From Cymbidium sinense (Eukaryota; Streptophyta; Magnoliopsida; Asparagales; Orchidaceae), in contig CM038229.1 in NCBI GenBank assembly GCA_021442155.1, forward strand, positions 98,371,271-98,435,270: DNA of 64,000 nucleotides. Reading direction: 5' to 3'. Made by a program: the position numbers and the translations under genes. Positions 24,769 through 37,470 of the stretch are shown piece by piece. Under the pieces are notes generated by a model. That model made no database searches. It saw only the letters and a list, made by a program, of their open reading frames with translations, and had not been told where the DNA came from. Every line of letters starts with the position of its first letter. Position 1 is the first letter of the stretch.

Positions 24769-27700
24769 TGTTGACCTCAATATGTGTGTCATAAATTAAA
24801 CAAGCCTAAAATTGAGACATCGAAATGGAAATGCACATCAAAAAACTCACCAAAATAGTCGAAATGATCATTTATCGATGAACGGACTTAGCCATCATGT
24901 TTAGAATGTCAAAATTGATTATAATATAGATATTGTAAAATCTAACGATCAATTGATTACCGAGATATCAATATATAAGTTGAGAAGCTGAGGATATCGA
25001 AAGACATCTGCTCATGAAATTGATTGAGCCATTAACTTCAAAATATCAAAATCTATCAAATGAGGCTCATTTCAATTTGGATGAGTATGTGCAAATATCG
25101 AATAATCAAAAGTGATAGTTCGCAAATCGAGGTTGAAATATAAAATCCATCAAATCAACTCAAATGGCCTCCGATCAATGAATAGACTTTGCCATCGCGT
25201 CAAAATATCGAAATTAAGATATAAATATTGCACTTGATGACCAACCGATCAAGCCGAGTCATCAACACGCCATCATATCGAGGTCGAAGGCACCGACGTA
25301 ATTCAAACGACCTTCGCTCACAAAATTAATCACGTCATTTTAAAATGCCAAAATCTATCAAATAAGACTATTCTTACTCAAGGACAAATCTGAAAATTAA
25401 GTGAGTGAAAAAACGCGCATTTTGAGTTGAAATGTACTCAATTTGGCACCAATGCGACCAAACGACCTCGATCGTGAAACCGACAAAGGTCGATCGTAAT
25501 TACCCTAAATTGATATATATATTGATTGTGCATTTATCCCAAATCTACATTAAAGTTATTTAATAAATTTAAAATTATTTTAAAAATTCTAAATTACCCC
25601 ATGCTCAACTGTTCCTCCCTATTTTCATAAAAAAGGAAATAAAAAATGTTAAAAAAATAAAATAACCACTCCCCATTTTTGCATTTTCCTTCATCTCTCA
25701 CCTACTCTTCCCTCATTCTAAATTTTTGTTTCTCTCCTACACTCTCTCACTGTAAAAATAAAAGATAAAGAAAAATTCTCCTCTTAATTTTAATTTTTCA
25801 TCCCATTGTCCTTGCCAAAGAATAAAGCCATCCATCCACTATTTCGCCTGCTTTATGAATCCGCAAACTCAAGGCTCTAATCACTAGATCCAGAGCCGAC
25901 TCAAGCTCTTGCCTTCCTCCCCTTTGTTTTTGGTGTAACCTGCTTGCTCAGCCCAGCCCACTCATTAATTGCCATGTGTTATCCGGTTGACGAGCTCCTC
26001 TGGCTCAGAACCTCGAGTCGTGCTCCATTCCTCAGATGACTCCATCTCAGCTCTGGCCCCAGTCCTGGCCGCAGCAACCCGCTCCTCTCCCTCGGTCTCA
26101 CTGACCCATTCTCTGCCTGCACCGCCCTGGCTCACCTGCACAGATCTGGACTTGCCTGGACTCAGATTTCGCCAGCCCGAAACCTAGCCCTGCTTTCAGA
26201 ATCCTTCCCATAAGCTCACATCCAAATTTTACGTTTTCAGAATGAGAAGAACATCGCCAAGAATTTCTTCTTTCAATTTCGTCGCACCCCATAGCCCTTC
26301 TAGTTTTATGAATCGGGGAAGAACATCATCAAGAGGCAAATTTTTCTTTTGATTTTGAGTCGACACCCCATAGTTCCTTCTGCTTAAGCTCATGAAGAGA
26401 TCACAAGAGGAATTCTTCGATTTTCTGCGTCGACTCACAAACCTTCTTCTTACCTTATTTGCTAAAAATCGAGAAGAATATCGTAAAGAGGCAAATTTTT
26501 TTTTTCGATTTTGGTGTCACTCCTTACCTTACATTCCAACCGATACTCATCCCTGTCCTTTGTTGAGACCTTCACGAAAATAAGTAACATGTGAAATTTA
26601 TGAATGTGAATATATATACATGTTTGTCTTTTCAGGTTTGAAGGCCTCGGTGCTCATGAGGGCCACAGGATGAAAAATAGGTTGTGGTGTTAGAAAGACA
26701 TCGCCGCATCAAGAGCGTGAAGTAAGCCAAACACTTATTAGATATCACCCTGAAAATGTCGCCAAAATTTTGTCTAATTTACTTAAAAAAAAAGAGGGGA
26801 ATAATTATATATTGCAGATGTATTCTTTTAGGTCCAAGACCTCGTGCTCAAGAGGGTGTGAGATGAAAACTTGTGGTGTAAGACATCACCGCTAAGCTCA
26901 AAAGAGAGTACCGAAGCCATACCCTCGATCCCTACACGGGATGATCCTAAGGTCAGAAATTTTATCTAAATTCTAGACTTAGAAAAAAAGAGGGGAATGA
27001 ATACATATTGCATTTGTCTTCTTAGGTTTAAAGGCCTCTTTGTGCTCAAGAGGATGATGAGATGAAAAATTGGTCGCTAAGACACCACTCTCAAAAAAAG
27101 AGCACCGAAGCAAAATACCCCGATGCACTCATACTGGGATGATGCCTGAGGTCAGAATTCTCACAAATCTTTTACTTAGAAAAAGGAAGGGTAAAATGAG
27201 TGACTTAGAGGCTAAATAAAAAAACATAATTTTATAGCATCAAATGAAAAAAGGGGAGCCTTTAAAGCAAATTTTGGAAAGAATAGAACATTCATTTAAA
27301 ATGCAAGTAAAATTTGGGGAGGCTAATATTAAACGATAAACTCTAATTGTAATTCTATGGCTTAAATAGCGATAATGTGAGTTTCCTTTCTTGCAAATTC
27401 CTCAAAATTAAGCAAGCTTTAATTGAAAATTTGGGGGGTTCTAATGCCAAACTCACAACAAACTTGAAATAAACTCAAAATCTAAGGATGAATTCAAATT
27501 GAGTTTAATAACTTTATCTGAATATGGAGGTGCTTACTATGTTAGCTAATAAGCATAAGTGGAGCTAAAGCACTAAAACAAATAAGCATAATTTATCAAA
27601 GTGATGTAAATAGAACATAATCAAATTAGAGAAAAAAGCTTAAATAAGTAAACTAAGTGCAAGAAATGTGTTAAAACAAAATCTAAATTGAAACGCCTTC

Positions 27701-29044
27701 TTCACAATCAATCAGAACCCTTTGTATAGATGAAGGTATACGATACTAAATCCAAATCTACAAAATCATAGGCCCCTTTGATCAAAAATTAAGAAATTTT
27801 ATTCTAATTATTATTTTAAAATCAATGATTTCATTAATTATATGAAATTAGCTAAGTTATAAACACTTGCATGCTGAGAGATTTTAAGTGCAAATTTTAA
27901 TGTCTAAAAGTGCGGTGCTAAGTTGGAATTAAATAAAAAATCTAAAATAAATCTCATAATTCAAAAATGAAATCACCTTACTATATGTCAAGATAACTGA
28001 ATACCTAAATGCAAGTGTCGAGGATGCGGGTTGCTTCCGTGATTAGTCTTATGAGGGTCCCAAGTTAACAAAACCTAAAAAATATGTAATAAGAGTTTCA
28101 AATCGAAATATTTGAGAAACCGATTCTGTGATAATAGATATAATCTTTATTAGCCTAAATAGAGTTGATCTAATGCTCTTAAACATATTCAAATTAATCA
28201 ATTTTTTAAACAAAATTTTAAATATCAATCTAAACTGCTTAAATAGAACTCTATCATTAAAACTTAAATCAAACACAATCCACCTTCCGCAATAGTTTAT
28301 CGGGGTGATAAATTAAGAAAACTCTAACTCATAGAGCCAATGTCAAATCAAGTGTTCTTCTATGTTCACTCTCAATCAATCGAAGGACATACTATGTCCT
28401 CAATCAAGGTGGTTTGGCCAGGCTCCACGAAAGCAGCTTTATGACCGAGTCCTCCATCGTGGTTTAGCTAGTCCGCTCCATTATATTATGATCACAAATG
28501 GTATGCTCTAATGGCTCGCTCTTTAATTGTGAATCATAGGGGTATACTTGATAGACAAACATCCCTCTATCGCCTAAGGTAAACTTAAGATCTCGACAAA
28601 CACCACCCCGTGTCTATAAGAGTTTCTTGGACGATGTAGCCCATGTGTTCGATGAGGATCCTTCTAGTCGACTACCTCCTCCATGTAGACTATGGATCAC
28701 TCTGGGATGATGGAACCATGGGATCTAGATCAAGCACGTTATCAATCCCCCAACCATTTGGTTTAAGTTCAAATGATAAATTTCATAATCTAAATTTTAA
28801 AGCTCTATATGTTACTATACGCTACACTTTCACATCTAATGACTAGCCTTAAAAAGTTCTCTCTCACTTATTGGGAGGGGTAATTAATTATGTGGGCTTG
28901 CCATAGGAAACCTAGAACCAAATCTAAAGTCCTCACCAAATGAGGATGAAATCTCTGGTATTGTCTTATCTACTATTCCATCCCTTCTAAAAATTATCCA
29001 TTTTAAACCACTCTTTTCAAAGAGGTTGGTAATTTTGAAGCCCA
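24769..29044 (+). repeat. 5' LTR of element C (~4.3 kb)
   Basis: The most complete LTR copy. It starts TGTTGACCTCAATATGTG and ends GAAGCCCA, followed after five bases by a primer-binding-like site. Parts: U3 (24769-25513), TATA run 25514-25521, leader 25600-26230, ~77-bp subrepeats (26240-26480, about four units), ~200-bp subrepeats (about 26600, 26815 and 27005 to 27180, three units), AT-rich middle (27180-28000) and conserved 3' third (28000-29044). No open frame of significance; those present are shadows. Confidence 0.85.
25514..25521 (+). promoter_or_regulatory. TATA-like core of LTR C5'
   Basis: TATATATA in a block conserved at the same place in all family LTRs (4166 in A, 13594-13601 on minus in B, 22433 in D, 39870 in C3'). 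The block sits immediately upstream of the CT/GC-rich leader, where transcription of the element would begin. Confidence 0.45.
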
Positions 29045-29049
29045 GATTA

Positions 29050-29064
29050 TGGCGACGCTGGGAA
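29050..29064 (+). promoter_or_regulatory. primer binding site of element C (tRNA-Arg-like, degenerate)
   Basis: TGGCGACGCTGGGAA starts five bases after the LTR end. From memory, Ogre/Tat elements use a tRNA-Arg primer with a site of the form TGGCGACTC-GCTGGG; this copy fits if three bases are missing in the middle. The equivalent place in element B (about 10235-10252, minus strand) is more decayed. Confidence 0.55.
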
Positions 29065-31082
29065 AGGATTCTCTTCCATCTTTAGCTAGTCATATCTGTA
29101 TATAGTAGCAATAAAATTTTGAAAATTTAAAATAATAAAATGGTGATTTGAGTGTGTAACAATATGAGCCTCTATGTAGAATAAATCATTACATAGAGTG
29201 TATTTATTACACCATTATTTGTTTCTACATCTTGAAAGTATGGGGTGAAATAATAATTGCTAATCCCCATCTTTCACTTTCGTAAATAGATCTACAAAGC
29301 ACTCCTTTCACTATTCACTTAGGTGGTGTGAACATCCGCCTAGCCAATGTCGCCATCAACACGGAGATGTCTGGCTACCATTCAATTAGCTTGAGTTTAA
29401 CCATCGTATTGCAACTCCCCAAGTATCCACCTGGTACATTCACCATCTGGAAGGCCTCTCAAACTTCTACTAGCGCGCTAACTAGTTCAACAACTAACTA
29501 TCAAGGAGTTCTCCCAACGAGAACTTCGTTTTCAAGAGGCTAGGTCAATCTAAAGCTCCCGTGATGACAAGAATCTTCAAGGGACAAACTATGTCTTTAA
29601 TTCCTCGGTGGTATAGTTGTTGTGCACCGAACCTCGGTACCGGAAAGAATGTCGAAGCTTCCTCATTAAGAAACCGTAAGAGAGAAGAAGGAGAAACGAG
29701 CTAAGGGCTCATCCCCTTTGAACGACTTAGTGAGGAAGCGATCTCACCGAAGTGAGTATTCCTACCCATAACAACTTTGACAATCTAAAGAGGAATAGCT
29801 CTCGCAAATAAAGCACCGGAACCAACAACATCTTCAAGCTCCACCACCAGGAGGAGCTTTGAAACATTCCGATGAAGTTCTCAAAGTAGCCAAGAGATAG
29901 AGGCTGGTGAGGAAAAATACAAGTGCCACCAAGAAAATTGACATCTCTTCTTAATCCAATAACTCAAGACACTGCATGGTGAGCATCGAGTGACACTTGG
30001 ACGCATGTCCAAAATCTACCGAAAGGTCTCACAAGGGGGTAAGCAATATGGAGGCCAAAGCCCCATAATGAAACTTTGAGTAATAAGGGGTGTTACATAT
30101 GATACATATACTAAAAAATCCACCTCAAAATCAACTCATCAAGTGGATACCCAAAAGAAGGAATGTCAATGATGAAAGATATGATGTTCACACACCGGTG
30201 AATCCTCTAGGGATCCCATCGCCATTTCACCCTACAAGAGAAGGTTGAGCTGATCCTTTAATAAAATAGGTGGTTATTCCACATTGAGCCGAGATCCACA
30301 AAACGCCGATCGTAAATTCATGCACGAAGAAAAATAATGAAGAATATTCTATGGAAATAGAAGTCATCTATATGGTTAGAGATATAGATGAACTCTCCAC
30401 TCAAACACCATAAATCTCGGGAATATGAACTGAATTTGATGATGAAGAGTCTTCTTAAGCAGAGGATGGATCTTCGAGCTTTGCTAAAAGAAGAAGAAGA
30501 AGATCAAAATGAGAAAGAAATCATGGGTGTCGACCTATATGGTTGAACCAAAATGATCACTGGGTACATTTTATAAAGCATCGATAACCCCAACAACCTC
30601 TCGCAAAATGCATAAGGAGAAAGGGTTAAGTTCTCCATGAAAATGAGCAAGGAGCATAATAGCAACAAGAAATAGAAGAAGAGGAAAAACTCATCGATTG
30701 ACGCCATATTAGAGAAAAAAAAAATACACAAATGGAGGTCAAAGACAAGGAGATTGCACTTGGTACCAAATGAATGATATGATGGTACAAATGAACATCA
30801 TGATGAAGATGTTAAGAAGAATATCACATCAAGTGATCTATTTTGTCTAACCAACAGCTAACAATACAACTTCTACACGCCATCTGGCACCTCAAGCTCA
30901 AAGCATATACTATGCATGAAACAAGGGATGAAGTTAACCAAACACCTATCCAAACAAATTCAAAATATAAAAAGAGGTAACAACGCTAGAAATAATAATC
31001 AATGATAAGATAAATGCTATAGCCTCAAAGAAGAAAAAGTAAGGGTCGCCTTACCCTAAATATGATCAAGTGTCACACAAAA

Positions 31083-31700
31083 GGTAGGTTACTGCCAAAA
31101 TTCAATACTTTCAATGGGCTTGGTAATCCAAAGGAACATCCGCCCAATTTAAGGCTACTGCGGTAACACAAGAGGGAATGATGCACTTTTCCATCAATTC
31201 ATTAGTAGCTTGACCTCACTTTTGAATGGTATGAATTGTCAAATGATTCGCTTAAAACATTTGTTGAATTGGAGATCATATTTGTGAAAAGGTTCACTAG
31301 TGCAACCAAGAAAATAATAATCGCTGACCTTGTTTTGCTAAAAAGGAGGAAAGATGAGTCGTGACAAAATTCATAGTCATTGCAAATCTAAGTATGAAGT
31401 GCGAGCGTTGAAGAAGAACATGCGATCCAATTGCTAATGAGCATGGATGATAAAATGACATCATTTTATACATGGCCAATTGCAACATTCCGTGATTTTC
31501 GATAGAGTGGCTAAATTTGAAAAGTTGAATCTCCTAAGTCCAAGTCTATGTAGATAAAGCAAAAGAAACAAACCTTCGACTCAAGAAGAAATGAAAGTCA
31601 TGCTACTTATATAGTTCAAAAAGCGGGTGATATGCAATATGGATAAAGGAAAGCAAATGGTGTACAATGATGATAAGAGTAAAAATGCCTAGTTATTCTA
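31083..31700 (+). pseudogene. gag core remnant, element C
   Basis: Reading begins LPKFNTFNGLGNPKEH, the typical start of a Ty3/gypsy gag core (RETROTRANS_GAG-like). It continues through pieces such as FHQFISS, TFVELEIIFVKRFTSATKKI and, after a frame break, MDDKMTSFYTWPIATFRDF. Gag would form the particle that packages element RNA. Many stops. Confidence 0.65.
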
Positions 31701-32931
31701 ATCCAACCAAAATTGATATTATAAGGTAATGACAAACCTCAAACTTTTCCAAGTGGTGGGAGCCAAAACAAGCAACAAGAGATGATGAGTAATGTGACCA
31801 TCTCTTAAGAAAAAGATTAATAAAGAATATTCCTTTTAAGTGTATAAACTATTTCAAAAGTCTTTTACCAAAAATCAAAAGGCCTAAAGAAGGATCAAGT
31901 TAGTAATCCAAATTAATGTCCCTATCATCGGATGATCGTCACCCTATTGAAGATTGTTATGTCTTCAATGACTAGAAAGGAAATATCGGTGAGGTGAATT
32001 TACACTATCGATAGTATTCTAGTCAACCCTAAAAGAGAGTCTATAATAATGATTACATCCTCTTCCATATCATCCAAAGAAAGACAAATAGAAGGAGAAA
32101 GAAGTTTAGACTAAAGAATGGCAAATAGTATCCAAAAGAGGCGAAGATGCTAAAATAGCTAAAAGATATCCTAGTGTCAAGTGTAAATCACCACTTGAAC
32201 CTATGTTGGACTTAAGAGATGCCTAAACCAAGTATTTAAGTAAGATTCGATAAGGCTACTCACATACATGAAGCACACCAAACGCAAGCTAATAAATCAA
32301 AGAAGTTGGCTAAGAAAAAGAAGAGCAAGAAGAGAACTATAACTCATTAACAATCTAGAAGAGTATCACCAACCTAAGAAGAAAGCCATTTAGCTGGACT
32401 TCATGCCTAAACTTTGTATTAATCAATGATGAAGAAGATAATGGTGAGTCTTGTCGTGGAGACATCGAATCATCGTGATGTGATATTCTTCAACAAGCAT
32501 TTCGAGATGACAAGGATAGACAAACTCGACCAACTTGTCAAAATTTTTATCGAAAGTAAGAAAAGCCTAAGAAGTTGCGAATTTTGTTTAATGGATCAAC
32601 AAGATAATAATAGTCGATGAAGATCTATATTTTCCCGACGGAGAAGAGTCGACTCATCGATATCACCAATGTATGAAATATATGACGTTGAAAAATGAGT
32701 CTAACCCATTTGGCTAATCTTCCAGAATAAGAAGGGAACTTGAAGAAACTCTTTAACGAATCAGGAGACAAAGTTATTCAAGTTCATTGAGAAGTGGTAA
32801 AGTCTTACCACCTTCATAAAAAATACAAATAAAGACAAAGGCAAGCAAATTGAAGTCAATGAGGATATTATTCCTAAAATTCTAGATAAACCTAAATCAA
32901 GCAAAAGATATATTATAATATTTTATTACAT

Positions 32932-33260
32932 ATGAGAAAGATCCTCACAACAGTGTGTAATGAGGCTCTTGATGTCAAAGACCCAGAAACTTTGATACAA
33001 GCTCTCAAAGATCCAAGAGTTATGAAGCTTACTTTAAAAAATGTAAGCATTTCAAACTCAAGATTTCCCAAGAATCACATTTTCAAGAAGATCTTATGTT
33101 GGGAAAAGGATCACAATCCTCTTTATCTTACTACAAAGAGTGATGGCATCTCGATCACCGCAATATTGATTGATCTCTTCTATCAATCTTATGAGTCTAA
33201 AGTGTTAAGAGGATTATCACTGATATCCAACATCTTGGGAGAGATAAGTTGATGGTTCTT
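32932..33260 (+). pseudogene. retropepsin-like protease region remnant, element C
   Basis: An open stretch of 106 codons containing HNPLYLTTKSDGISITAILID. In Tat elements this text leads into the protease Asp-containing motif. After ILID the expected Gly-Ser is replaced by LFYQ, so the catalytic loop is lost. The codon before 32932 is not a convincing start; this is a piece of a polyprotein. Confidence 0.55.
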
Positions 33261-34399
33261 GAATGAAAAAGGGCAAAAAACTTTTATTCTAAGTTCAAAG
33301 ATTTACTTAAGCCAAGTTTCATGTAATCGATGCCCATACATCATTTAGAGCTCTTGACTCATTGGCATGACATGGCATATGCATCAACCATATATGTGAA
33401 AGTATCAAAGAAGAAGAATTTATAATTTTGGTAACCTATAACCATTCTCCATCAATGAAATAAAAAATCTATGAAGGTGCAAAGTACTTCATCCTCAAAG
33501 AGCCTTCAAAGCTCTTGAAGTGGTAGCATCCACTTCAAGAACTAAAGAGCAATTTCACAAAATGAAAGAGTAGAAGCAAGGAGGAAGAAAGAAGGTAATG
33601 CCAACTCTCCCTAAGACACTTGATTAGCGCCTAAATCAAGAAAATCGCCTCATTTGGGAGTGAAGAAGAAGAAGAAGATATTTCACAAACCTAAGGGAAC
33701 TTATAAGCTCTCAAGAAAAATAGAGTATGAAATAAGTGATTCTGAGACTATAATTTTAATCTACTTATGAAAATAGAGTTCAAATGGTCGCATCAAGGAG
33801 GATAGCTCACTCACGAGTCGATGACTCACTCAAAATTATACCCATCCCTAAGCAGCTTCAAGAAATCACTCCATTGGAGGTTCATAATATTGAAGAATTG
33901 ATAACATTCTATGTGCCATTGAGTGAGAGTGGAACAAGAATTTTATTTTACAAATCAAGAGTCTCACCTCAAAATTTTAAGCACCTACTCAACAAAAAGT
34001 TATGAGATGGTACCAACAAGAATACTAATATACTATCCTATGAAGAATGATACATAAGCTTGGAGTTCATATGGGAACTAACAAGATGTGGAGCCAAAGA
34101 AGTCCTCAAGCATCGGGAGAAGTGATAATTTATCACTAAAGGTCCGGGTTCATCCAAAATCTCATCGATAGAGCTTGTTATAATATAATAAGAGATAGAA
34201 ACTCTTAGTGATGAAGAAGATGATTCCCATGAAATTCTTTCTAAAATGATGAAGAAGTGGCCAAGCCCGACATGAAGAGCTTGAAGATGGTGGACAAATA
34301 ACTACTATGGATGACCTTAAAGAAGTCAACCTAGAGCGAAGATGATCCCCATCCAACTTTCATGCCCTACCGATGAAAAGTTGAAGAGATGAAAATGTT

Positions 34400-35110
34400 A
34401 CTTTATGAATTGGGATTGTTTTGCCTAGACATATTCTCAAATTCGTGCTTATCCCCATGAATGTCACAAACTAGCTATCAAACTAGATGCAATGCTTAAG
34501 CAAGCTCAAAGAATGAGATTGAGATTGAAGAACATGATAGAAACTAAAATGCTAATCAAGTTACACGGAGGAGAAGTATGTAGATTGGATAGCTAACATT
34601 GTCCCGTTAGAAAGAAGAACAAATCAAATCTATCTCTACATTAACTTCGACCTAAATAAAGCATGCCCAAAAGATGACTTTTGTTTCCAATATTAGAACT
34701 AAGTGGACAACACCCAACTACAACATGTTCTCATTTATGGATGAATCATCATGGTACAATCAAATCAAAATGGCACATGAAGATGAAAAATATATGTCGC
34801 TAACTCCTATTGGCATATATTCTACAGTCATGCCTTTGGCGAAAATGATGGAGCATACCAAAAGAGCCATGACACGTATTTTGATGAGTTGATTCATCAA
34901 AAGGTGGAATGTTATGTCGACGATTTGGTGGTGAAAAGCTTAAGCCATGAAAACCACTTCAAGACTTGAGAATCGTATCAGAGAGAATCAAAAAATATGA
35001 TCTCAAGATGAATCCTCTAAAATGTGCATTCGAGGTATCCTCAGAAAATTACATTGTACGCCATGAGGTATTAAAATTGATCTGCTAAAATCAAGGCAAT
35101 AGATGCCTCC
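34400..35110 (+). pseudogene. reverse transcriptase remnant, element C
   Basis: Ty3/gypsy reverse transcriptase in several frames. Readable blocks: INFDLNKACPKDDF-like text (near 34640-34680), YNMFSFMDESSWYNQIKMAHEDEK (34710-34790, broken here into two quotable blocks around ESSWYNQIK), TVMPLAKM (where MPFG is usual), and the catalytic YVDD followed by LVVKS at 34913-34939. The MPFG block is altered and the frame changes before YVDD, so no active enzyme can be made. Confidence 0.85.
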
Positions 35111-35339
35111 AAGAAGAGTGCTAGCTTCGTTTTACAAGGATAACTGATTCATCCGTCGATTTATATCAAATTTATCGTGACATCAACCATTTGCAATGTT
35201 GATGAAGAAGGATTCTCCATTCAAATGGGACAAGGAGTGTCGTGGAGCCTTCAATATATTAAAAGCTACTTGTAAAATTTACCAATCCTTGTACCTCTGG
35301 AAGCCTCTCATTCTATACACAAATATTAAGAATCAAGCA

Positions 35340-35640
35340 TTATTGGCATAACACAATGAAGAAGAAAAGTGAATGCTCTTTATTATATCAAAAGGTCGAT
35401 TGGAGCAAAATGATATACTCCGATAGAGAAGCACTTTTAGTATTGATCTTTGTAGTCCAAAAGTTTCATCATTATATGTTATCTCACAAGATTACACTCA
35501 TCTCAAATCGATCCGCTAAAGTACTTGATGACAAGACCAAGATTGTGTGTCGCTTGGCAAGATGGGCGATACTTTTGTAATTTGATATCACATAATTTCA
35601 AAAAGTGAAGGGACAAGTCTTAGTAGATTTTTGCACATCC
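35340..35640 (+). pseudogene. RNase H remnant, element C
   Basis: Blocks such as SDREALLVLIFVVQKFHHYM followed by LSHKITLIS (35420-35510) match the Ty3/gypsy RNase H C-terminal half. The segment then runs into LARWAILLQFDIT-like text (35557-35590). This last part matches positions 35-70 of the window (element A), which anchors the alignment of the two elements. Confidence 0.75.
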
Positions 35641-36439
35641 TATCCCTCAAACTCTTCTCTTAATGACGATTTACGATGAGCAAATTATGCTCATTCATGA
35701 AAGAGAGAAATCACAAATTTGGGAAATGTACCTCATTACCAAACAAGACCAACATCTAAATTTCTCAAGAGCAAGAACAGAATCGACATCATCTTTATAA
35801 CACCGTAAAGAGGGATAATGAGACGATCATATGGATTGAGCCAAGAACTAATAATGAAGTCAATATGAAGCATTAGTGGTCTATTATTCATATGCATTCA
35901 AAACCATACATTTTGGTGATTCTCACTTATCATAAATCAAGTATTTGGCATCTATAGAATCAACAAGCTTGAGTTAGCTATCACAAGTGAGTTCTCGAGC
36001 TTATGAAGTAGATACCAAATATCACACTAACTCGAAGTCTCTCGATCCGATAATAAAGTCGATTGCTAGCAAAATTAGCTAAGAAAACAATGTATGATTA
36101 TGTCATGATCGGCATATTTACTCGAGTTTTAGAGCCAATAAAGTATCAATCCCACGGTAGGGGTTACTAAATCGACCAAGGATGTGACTCAAGTTGCTCC
36201 TCATATTCCCCAAAATCAATAAGAAGTTGTTTCAAGAAGAGCTAAGAATGACATCTAAAAAGGAAGCCTTTATTGTAAGAGTCACATGAGAGCAACCCTT
36301 CATCGAACTTTTAAAGAAGGCAATTACCAAGTAATAAATCACTAGTACTCAAATGAAAAGAGAATGTTATGCTTTTCACAACACACTTTATCTCGTAGAT
36401 CCTTTGAACAAATATGCCTGTGTATAAAATGAAGCTAGC

Positions 36440-37470
36440 AAAGTGATGGTTGAAGTTCATGAAGGACTTTGTGGTACATCAATAAGGTCCCAAGATGGCG
36501 AAGATCAAAAGGATACATATTGGTCATCTATAGTGAGAGGCGTGATCATGCTAAGAAGTGTCATGAGTGTTAAGTACATGGGGATCTCATCCATCAACCT
36601 CCAAATTCATTACACCCAATAATAGCATCGGCCATTTGAATGTTGGGGTAAAGATGTAATTGAACCAATTGATCCACCGTCGTCACTAGACATCGCTTCA
36701 TCCCAAGCGACGACTACTTTCTAAGTGGTACTACCCCATTTAAAGAAGTTCTTGGGGTGATCAACTTCTTCACGCATAATGTGGTCTATAGATTTGGAGT
36801 GCCACAAATAATTTTGATAATGGCATAGCTTTTAAAAGTGCAAAGATTTATAGATTCATCGATCAACACAAAATTGATTGGTGATACTCTTCAATATATA
36901 ATCCAAGAGCAAATGACTTGGCGAGGCCTTCAACAAGACATTAGTCAAGGCTAAGAAGATTCTCACCAAAAATAAGAGAGAATGACATACCAAGCTAGTA
37001 GAGGCTCTATGGGCATATCAAACTACCTACAAGATGCCGACTAAAGCCACTCCCTATTCAGGTATTTGGGCTGCAATTTTTCCACTTGAAGTTGAGTTGC
37101 CTTCACTTGAGTAGCCATCCAATACAATCTGAAGATCAAAATGCTCATCCGAGAATGGAGGAACTCAAAGCTTGATGAAGTTAGATTACAAGCTCATCAA
37201 AATCTTGAAGTCTATCGAGCAAAGATGTCAAGGGCTTTTGACCATACGTAGCCTTGAACATTCCAAAAGGATTGGTCTGTCTGAAGACCAATTATTCCCA
37301 ATCAAAATTTGGTGGAAAATTTGAGCCTAATTAGGAAGGCCCTTTTGTCATTGAAAAAGTGTATCAAGGAGGGCATACCAACTCATCAACCTAAAAGATG
37401 AAAATAATGTAATCAATGGTCATTACCTAAAAAGTATTATACATGACAAATACATTCCCAAAGTATAATA
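36440..37470 (+). pseudogene. integrase remnant, element C
   Basis: Paralogue of 960-1965. Readable blocks: VEVHEGLCGTS (zinc module start, with the second His lost), NFFTHNVVYRFGVPQIILI (36755-36810), MPTKATPYSGIW and, in the C-terminal part, KFEPN and GPFVIEKVYQGG (37315-37375). Frames change between blocks. Small insertions and deletions differ from those of element A, so the two copies decayed independently. Confidence 0.8.
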
